From the NCBI GenBank assembly GCA_963966185.1, contig CAWZYM010000252.1, forward strand, positions 269,501 to 333,500: a stretch of 64,000 bases of DNA, in the 5' to 3' direction. Source of the DNA: Rhabditoides inermis (taxonomy: Eukaryota; Nematoda; Chromadorea; Rhabditida; Rhabditidae). How positions within the stretch are numbered: position 1 is the first letter of the stretch; every line of letters starts with the position of its first letter. The notes beneath the pieces are model-generated. The model had not been told where the DNA came from and did not search any database. It saw only the letters and a list, made by a program, of their open reading frames with translations. The position numbers were made by a program, and so were the translations under genes. This document shows positions 57,232-64,000 of this stretch, in pieces.

Positions 57232-58261
57232 GCCTATTCTTTCAGAAAAGTAGTCAATACGATTTCGACCGAAAATTTTTAATGGAACAGATGTTTTGGT
57301 GAAATTAGTTATTGCTGAGTGCGTATTGCAATCGATTGGCGCATTTTTTTAAAAGAAATTGAAAAAAACAAACACTGTTATACGAATCGCACTTTGTTAT
57401 ACATGAGTGTGAGAAAAAAACAATGAAAAACAATCATCTTCAAATTAAAATGTTGAAACTTTTAAGAAACATATATAATAGAAAGAAAAAAGTTCATTAT
57501 CGTGTACGCGCATATCCACTCTTCACTCATAGTCATAGTGAATTTTAATTTATGTGATTTGGTGCTGCTCTCTTTTTCGGATAGTTTTTGACGGATGACT
57601 TTACTGTCTTGGTTTTACGTAAATTTGTCTACAAATTCATGATGAAGCTTTTTTTCAATATGTAGAGAACGACGAATAACTCGTTCTCTCTTTGTAATAA
57701 TTGAAAGTCCAGTTTTGGAATTGACATGAACACAACAATTCGAACGGACACAAACACACTGAACATGTGAACATGTAGATAGTGAGAACATCCTGCATCT
57801 GATTTTATAATAATTTTCGTAGTATACCGTATAGAGCATTTACGATCTTTCTGGCACTCTGACATGTTGTCAACCAGAAGACACCGTCATCGTCATTTTG
57901 GATTATTTTTGCTAGTTCACTGAAATCATTCGTGGTACATCAGTAAAATAATTATTTTAACAATTGTTTTGCATGTTGTTTGATCAAAACTTTGCACACA
58001 TTTCGATATGACGATAGCGACTTCGCGAGTGTGTCTCGAATGCCAATCACTTGCGCAGCCAACTACGCTTGCCCCGACTGCGACGACTGGAAAGCATCGA
58101 CGAGAGAGGACAGCCGCCTACCCACTCTTGTTCGTTGCTTGCTCACCACTCTGGTTCCAACGTGTTCGGCATGATGAGTGGTCTGGTAGCCCCACAGTGG
58201 GGAATCTCTGACCAGTGCTAGCGGAGACAAGAGACCTGAGTGAGGGTGGGAGGGAGAAAGG

Positions 58262-58298
<37 letters not shown>

Positions 58299-59149
58299 AA
58301 CCGACGACTGTCCGGACTGCAAATGTTGACGTTTGCGTATCGATCACCCATCGATCGTTATCGTTTACGCCACTTTTTTAGTGTTGTAATCCCCACTCGA
58401 GTGTCACTTTTTTGTATCTATGGGTCTTCTCACTTCTTGTGACTTCGCCCTTCGAGTTGGTTGCTTTCTGAAGAATCCATTTGATTATGAGTACTACAAT
58501 AAAGATTTTATAAAAAAAACGCAAAAAAAAATCTGTACAGCATTTCTTACGATTACAACAAAATGAGTTGGCTCGCGATACTTCCTTCACCCTTCCTTCC
58601 TCACTCTTCTTCCTTTAGGTGAAACATCGTATATCACCTGTAAATCACCTGTAATCAGCGCATTCTATCAACATTTCCACTCACATTGTCCAGAACAACC
58701 ATTCCGCAGTTGGCTCGTTTGTGTTGGAAAGACGGCAGTGGTTTCCACACGCCATCAACCAGCATCTACATACAGTTGTTAAAAAGTGAAACCTGAAAAA
58801 AAAGAGTAAATACGTGAAAAACAGAATTTTCAAGAAGCGATATCAGAAGGTCCCTTCAGCAACAATGTGACTTTAACCAATTCATGTTTGTTAGATTCGC
58901 ACCGTTCCGTAGGCCAGATCACTAATTGACGGCATCTTTGTATCTTTTCTCCGAAAAAAGTTATGAGCGATCTCGCGAGCGCACTAGGCGAAAGGCCAGC
59001 GTGTGGGTGTGTGGGTGGGTGTCGTTTCCAGTCACGCTAGCTGATAGCTAGCCCTCTGCTGGCGGGCGAGCGCGAGAGCACGCGAGAGAGCACGCTGTTT
59101 GGAGAGAGACAGATGCACTTTCGTGGCGGCGATCAGTAGGAATTAGATA
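57232..59149. other. Intergenic with GA tract and a SINE-B fragment
   Basis: Includes (GA)n at 58262-58293 and a fragment at about 58168-58210 (GCATGATGAGTGG, TCTGGTAGC, CAGTGGGGAAT) resembling the family-B SINE body. No coding gene supported. Confidence 0.5.
58168..58210 (-). mobile_element. Possible SINE family B fragment
   Basis: Shares GCATGATG, TCTGGTAGC and CAGTGGGGAAT in order with 47669-47712, with an internal gap. Head and tail absent. Confidence 0.4.
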
Positions 59150-59441
59150 AGGGGAGAGAGAACGAGAGAAGGAGAGAACGAGAGTACGAGAGAACGGGAG
59201 AACGAGAGAAAGAGAGAACGATATAACGAGAGAAGGAGGGAAGGAGGGAAGAAGAGAAGAAGAGAACGAGAGAACGAGAGAGCGAGAGCACGAGAGAAAG
59301 GGAGAACGAGAGAAAGAGAGAACGATATAACGAGAGAACTAGAGAACGAGAGAAAGAGAGAAAGAGAGAAAGGGAGAAGGAGGGAAGGAGACACGGAGAG
59401 ACGGAGAGAACGAGAGAACGAGAGAAAGAGAGAACGATATA
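59150..59441. repeat. GAGAGAACGA-type microsatellite, left block
   Basis: Units of GAGAGAACGA/GAGAGAAAGA with GATATAACGAGA variants. Matches the block right of the foldback element, so the element inserted in an existing array. Confidence 0.93.
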
Positions 59442-60310
59442 CTGTCCCGATCCCAAGCTTTGACCATTCGGCCGTGACGTCCCGGCCCGGGCCGTGACAT
59501 AGCGTGACATTGATTATATCTCGTTATCTGATTGAACTAAAAATGAACCAACAACACCATTAAATTCAGCATGCATGATTAGCCCGGAAAGCTTATTTCA
59601 ATCTCATTTTCATAATTCAAATTGACACCCGGGTGCCCATGTGAGAAACACGATTCAGCATGAAAAGAAGCCGCTGTGATAGAAGTCACATTGAGTATAG
59701 ATAAACAAACTAGATAAACAAGCGACTTCTCTACGCCCCGCCTCCTCCCCTCTCGCACCGGGTTCTCGAAACAAGACTCGAGTGTGAAAACATAGCGGAA
59801 ACCATGAAAACGAAATGCTGAAACATTATTATAATAAGATGGAATGAAACATGGGAAGTTCAGTGGTGCAGTTCCCATTTCGATCGGACGTCATTGAGCC
59901 AGTGAAAAGTATATGGATCGAAATATGTCAATTTGAAACAGCCACTTTGCATCGAAATATCTCGATGAATGAAATAAACTTTACTGTGATATTTTGTATA
60001 CAGATAAACAATATATAGATACGTACAAAATTCAAAAGTTCGTTTATCTATACTCAATGTGACTTTTATCACATCGGCTACTTTTGTGCTGAAACTTGTT
60101 TCTCACATGGACACCCGGGTGTCAATTTAAATCATGAAAACACGATTGAAATGTGCTTTCCGTACAAACCATGCATGCTGAATTTATTGGTGGTATTGGT
60201 TTAGTTTTAGTTTTATCAGATAACAATATATAATCAATGTCACGTCACGGCATGTCACGGCCCGGGCCGGGACGTCACGGTCGAATGGTCAAAGCTTGTG
60301 ATCGGGACAG
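59442..60310. mobile_element. 869-bp foldback transposon with TA target duplication
   Basis: Ends are CTGTCCCGATCCCAAGCTTT and its inverse (CTGTCCCGATCACAAGCTTT), preceded and followed by TA. Arms of about 350-400 bp pair inward through CCATTCGGCCGTGACGTCC, GTGACACCCGGGTGxCCATG and TTGAGTATAGATAAAC, meeting near 59880. No transposase ORF. TA flanks and foldback form fit a non-autonomous Tc1/mariner-class element. A terminal GCCCGGGCC palindrome is notable. Confidence 0.9.
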
Positions 60311-60312
60311 TA

Positions 60313-60990
60313 ACGAGATAACGAGAGAACTAGAGAACGAGAGAAAGACAGAAGGAGGGAAGGAGGAAAGGAGGAAAGGAGAGAAGAAGAGAAGGAGAGA
60401 CGAAGAGAACGAGAGAACGAGAGAACGAGAGAACGAGAGAACAAGAGAAAGAGAGAACGATATAACGAGATAACGAGATAACTAGAGAACGAGAGAAAGA
60501 TAGGAGGGAAGGAGGGAAGGAGAGAAGAAGAGAAGTAGAGACGGAGAGAACGAGAGAAAGAGAGAAAGAGAGAAAGGGAGAACGAGAGAAAGAGAGAACG
60601 AGAGAACGAGAGAAAGAGAGAACGATATAACGAGATAACTAGAGAACGAGAGAAAGAGAGAAAGAGAGAAGGAGGGAAGGAAGGAAAGGAGAGAAGGAAG
60701 GGAAGGAGAGAAGGAGAGAAAGAGAGAACGAGAGAACGAGAGAAGGAGAGAAAGAGAGAAGGAGAGAAAGAGAGAACGAGAGAAGGAGAGAACGAGAGAA
60801 TGAGAGAACGAGAGAACGAGAGAAATAGAGAAGGAGAGAAAGAGAGAACGATATAACAAAGGAACTAGAGAACGAGAGAAAGAGAGAAGGAGGGAAGGAG
60901 GGAAGGAGAGGAGGAGAGGAGGAGAGGAGGAGAGGAGGAGAGGAGGAGAGGAGGAGAGAACGAGAAAACGAGAGAACGAGAAAACGAGAA
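60313..60990. repeat. GAGAGAACGA-type microsatellite, right block
   Basis: About 680 bp of the same unit as the left block, ending in a GGAGGAGA tandem. Long ORFs on the minus strand here are artefacts. Confidence 0.93.
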
Positions 60991-61033
60991 AATATCGAAT
61001 AAATTCGAAATGAAATTGATGAAGTAATGAGAG

Positions 61034-61256
61034 AAGAACATGTATGAAGATAAGAGAGAAAATTTCTATGAAATTCAACAAAAGGACATATATTATCTTT
61101 TAAAAGTACTTCCGTAAAAAGAGTTGTTTGTGTTAACCTGATTCAAGAAAAGCGCATGTATATAATATTAGTTTTTGAAAAATCAAATCGTAAACACCTG
61201 AACATGAGAACTAACACAAACTTGCTCTTTCATAACGAAAAATGTTGAATAATTCC
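61034..61256. mobile_element. Foldback MITE family A, copy 3
   Basis: AAAATTTCTATGAAATTCAA, AAAAGGACATATATT, TTTTAAAAGTACTTCCGTA and ATTCAAGAAAAGCGCATGTA follow the left arm of the 3.06 kb element in the same order with substitutions, then ACAAACTTGCTCTTTC. Only partial right arm. Confidence 0.7.
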
Positions 61257-61322
61257 ATGTTTTTTTTGACATTTTTACACCTGAATATTGAGTCAAACAA
61301 CATCACGACGACAAACAACATA

Positions 61323-61942
61323 TTATTTTATTGATAAACCGTATGTAATAAATACTTCGTGTGGGTGCGGGGCGTAGACGAGTCGCGTCTTTCTGGCTGT
61401 GCCCTGCCACAGGCGGGCGAGACTGCGACGCGAGAACATGCCGCATTGTCGCGGCAGCTTGAGTTGTCTATACTTGCTATTCGGAAAGGGAATAGCACAA
61501 TAGTGAGCCCGACTGATACAGGTGTGGATAGAAAATAGTAAGTACATATGAAGTAACGAATATTCTGATCTCTGCAGCTCTTCAGTGTTTGAGAAACCGA
61601 AAAGGAATTTGTGCGCATCGGCTTTCTCTCATTGATACAAGTGAAATGACGCCTTCAGTTTAAATTTAGACCAATTTGAACGTGATCCGTGTAGCCATTC
61701 CGGAATTCAACTTCCTGCGGCATATTACTGTAATTTCTCACAGTTCGGAAATCAGTTACGATTTCAGTTGCACTGTCTTCGTCTTGTCGATACGAGTAAA
61801 TTGACATCCTATTTTTGAAATTTGGAACATTTTGAGCAATACCGTTTATCGCCACCCGGGCTAATTTCCAGTTGAACTTGATTGATTGTGCAAATCCGCC
61901 TTGCACTGTCTCTTTTATGACCCTCTCACATGTCTGCCGCAC
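61323..61942 (-). other. Possible exons of an unidentified gene
   Basis: On the minus strand a 95-codon frame (61655-61942) with non-repetitive composition (RNYSNMPQEVEFRNGYTDHV) and, downstream, a GC-rich stretch (about 61335-61461) after a TATAG acceptor, followed by AATAAA, could be coding. The link between them and the product are unknown. Confidence 0.3.
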
Positions 61943-61954
61943 TCTCTATCCACG

Positions 61955-62421
61955 CCACTCTCTCACTACACACTCTCACTCTTGGCACCCATGCGCGTCA
62001 CGTGAGTACTGTATGATGGCGTGGGTAGTAAACGGATTACATCGGAAATCGGAACCGTATGAAACATGATATATTCTTGATTCGGAAAACAAGAAACAAT
62101 CGATTATGATATTTCGGATGCTTCATTTTTACATTATATAAAGTCGAGTGTCGTTTCAGTAGTTGGCCTAACTACACAAGCAGTCGCGCATTAGCAAAGA
62201 GCCATTTGCGAGTGGAAAAGTGAGAGAGTGTGTATATTGAGAGCAAGCAGAGCAAGCCAAATCGATCACTAGCTCAAATGGGAGTGACTGGATGCGGCGA
62301 AGAATCTTGTTTATCGAGGGATCAATCATCTATGAAAATCTGTTGTGAGAAATTGAGTAATGTACCATAATGTCCAGTCTGGCTACAGTATCCTACATCC
62401 GTCTGTCTCAAATGTCTGCCG

Positions 62422-62489
<68 letters not shown>

Positions 62490-63005
62490 CACTCACTCTT
62501 TCACGCCACCCATGCTCACTCACAACACCCACTGTTGATGACGTGGGTATTGAACGGAATATGTTGAACTTCACGAAATGCTGAAACAACATTATGACAA
62601 TAATTAGTGAAAGATGAGAAGTTCAGTGGTGCAGTTCACATTTTGATCGGACGCCACGCTCTCTCTCACTGCCTCACTCGTGGCACCCATGCATGTGCGT
62701 CACGTGAGTACTGTATGAATGGTGACGTGGGTATTGAACGGAATATGTTGAACTTCATCGGAACCCTATGAAACATGGTATATTCCTGATTCGGAAAACG
62801 AGACACAATCGATTTTTATATCTGTGTTTTATCAAAAGTGCATTTTGACATTTCGAGTGTCTTTTCAGAAGTTGACCCAGTGACACCACCAGTCGCGCAG
62901 CAGACTGTAACCGCTGAAGGCAAAGTAGCCATATGAGATTGGATGACAATAGGGGGGACTGGATGCGCTAAAGGGGGTTCGTTTTATCGGGGGACCAATC
63001 ATATA
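61955..63005. repeat. Diverged direct duplication of about 350 bp
   Basis: Blocks 61955-62325 and 62640-63005 share landmarks in order: CGTCACGTGAGTACTGTATG, GATTCGGAAAAC then AATCGATT, CAGTCGCGCA and GGGA then CCAATCAT. A partial third copy precedes 62570. A (CT)n tract (62425-62491) lies between. Confidence 0.75.
62425..62491. repeat. (CT)n microsatellite
   Basis: More than 30 uninterrupted CT units. Confidence 0.95.
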
Positions 63006-63269
63006 TCAAGCATATATGTAATTCAAATAAGAAAATCAGTTTCCACACGTAGCTTACAAACAAAACAATGAACTCTAGAGTATTTTTTTAAATGAAAAGC
63101 GGAAAAGTGTGACCTGTCGAAACGGCAAAGTGACGTCAACTCATGATGTCATGATGAGTGAAACATGATTCATTTTTCGCTCAAAACATGTCTCCAGCCT
63201 AAATACACTATGGGGATTCCGTTAGTGATGTTTGTTTTTGATGAAAATGGCGAAATAGGAAGATATAGT

Positions 63270-63545
63270 GTTTGGGCCCACACGGTCCTACACCGGGGGC
63301 ACAGAGTGAGCCCGTCGGGCTCACACGGTCCCACACCGGGGACACTCAGTGGGACCGCCGGTCCCACAGGGTGTGAGCCCGGAAAAATCAAAATCAAAAT
63401 TTCAAAATTCTGTAAACGCAGATCGATGCGGAATGCTTTTCTCATTATGCATACAAAATTTCATGAGAAAATATTTCGATATGATCGAATACGGAACGCG
63501 GGCCCACTCGGGCCCACACCGGGGGCACCCGGGCCCACACTTTTG
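63270..63545. repeat. GGGCCCACAC / CACCGGGGGCAC GC-rich repeats
   Basis: Tandem and palindromic units (GGGCCCACAC, ACACCGGGGGCAC, GTGGGACCG) at 63273-63383 and 63498-63542, separated by AT-rich sequence. No coding role supported. Confidence 0.8.
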
Positions 63546-63692
63546 CTATTCCATGTGGCGAGTAGTGTATGTGCATGTGCTTTTCACGTCGCTTTTAAAA
63601 AAAATTCAAAAATGTATTTCTGGTAAATTAGAATCTTCTGAACAACATCATGTAGTTCAAACATTTTGAATGCAATTAGGAGAGCCGTGCTT

Positions 63693-64000
63693 TTAAAAGA
63701 AAAATATTCGTTGATGGTGGTTCATGAGTGACTCGACGTGCTCGCCCTGATCGGAGACGGTCGGCGGCGAGGGAACACGACTGGCCTACAAACGCACGAA
63801 ATCAATCGATAATTCGATAAACCATCACCCACCTCTGGCTGTTGCCTTTTTCTCTTCTTCTTTGTCGGAAAAATTGCATCTTCCATTGACTCCACAGCCT
63901 GAAACATCATGATTATTGAAACAAATCCATAAAACCAAAATATGAAACAACAACACTTACCTTTAGAGACATCGATTTTCGTCTACTGCTTCTTCGTAAT
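63693..64000 (-). CDS. Basic, probably nuclear protein (C-terminal exons; 5' end outside window)
   Basis: Exons (complement) 63961-64000, 63833-63898 and 63693-63785 join in phase. They encode SRRKSMSLK, then AVESMEDAIFPTKKKRKRQQ and a Ser/Pro-rich end with VSDQGEHVESLM, closing IFFF at TAA. KKKRKR is a plausible nuclear localisation signal, and RRSSRRKS a phosphorylation-prone patch. The family is not recognised from this fragment. Confidence 0.6.

Noticed and set aside
57615..57865. Minus-strand ORFs at 57.6-57.9 kb as a further receptor exon
   Set aside because: Some hydrophobic residues but no receptor motif and no matching splice phase.
60482..61081. Minus-strand 199-codon Leu/Ser-rich ORF
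   Set aside because: Translation of the GAGAGAACGA microsatellite; no non-repeat coding content.

Overview
The window is eukaryotic and almost certainly from a free-living nematode. The evidence is a gene set of nematode-expanded families: class-2 (lips-type) lipase, FkbM-type methyltransferase, UDP-glucuronosyltransferase, scramblase, START protein, PP1-type phosphatase, MSP-domain protein, CHK/DUF1679 kinase-like protein and Srh, Sra/Srab and Sre chemoreceptors. Many tiny exons (commonly 60-120 bp, up to 19 per gene) and GT-AG introns, often 40-60 bp, suggest a rhabditid or diplogastrid rather than Caenorhabditis elegans itself; that is an inference from gene structure. Start codons often sit right after an AG acceptor, as expected with spliced-leader trans-splicing or 5'UTR introns.

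Layout. 1-2120 (-): SR-domain gene, partial. 3.0-4.2 kb: foldback MITE abutting the 3' half of a lipase. 4.66-6.13 kb: small LTR retrotransposon with LTRs, PPT, PBS region and TSD. 7.2-8.4 kb: decayed non-LTR reverse transcriptase and a tRNA-derived SINE. 9.4-11.7 kb (+): FkbM methyltransferase. 12.2-19.9 kb (+): double-Tudor gene, with a GC-rich foldback in intron 2 and an Srh receptor plus a MITE nested in a 2.5 kb intron. 21.7-25.1 kb (+): UGT. 26.5-28.3 kb (+): scramblase. 29.2-30.5 kb (-): second Srh. 31-35.6 kb: repeats and MITEs. 35.7-37.4 kb (-): START protein. 38.4-40.7 kb (-) and 41.0-41.6 kb (+): PP1-like phosphatase and MSP protein, divergent. 41.8-43.8 kb (-): Sra/Srab receptor. 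46.1-49.4 kb (+): secreted or anchored protein of unknown family. 50.3-52.7 kb (+): CHK kinase-like. 53-57.2 kb (-): Sre receptor. 55-63.6 kb: satellites, a TA-flanked foldback, microsatellites and duplicated repeats. 63.7-64.0 kb (-): end of a basic, probably nuclear gene.

The most unusual signal is a family of very short introns. Eleven introns in two unrelated genes on opposite strands (scramblase and PP1-like phosphatase) are built from one core, TACTGTA-n2-4-TACCGTA, always in the sense of transcription, with donor and acceptor belonging to the repeat. This looks like introner-type intron gain. The window also carries at least two tRNA-derived SINE families, GC-AG introns, and GA/CT tracts inside many introns.

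No operon-like clustering is evident. The only suggestive functional pairing is the divergent phosphatase/MSP pair, both from families often sperm-expressed in nematodes. Exon coordinates were read by hand from splice phase and protein continuity; no alignment or transcript data were available.
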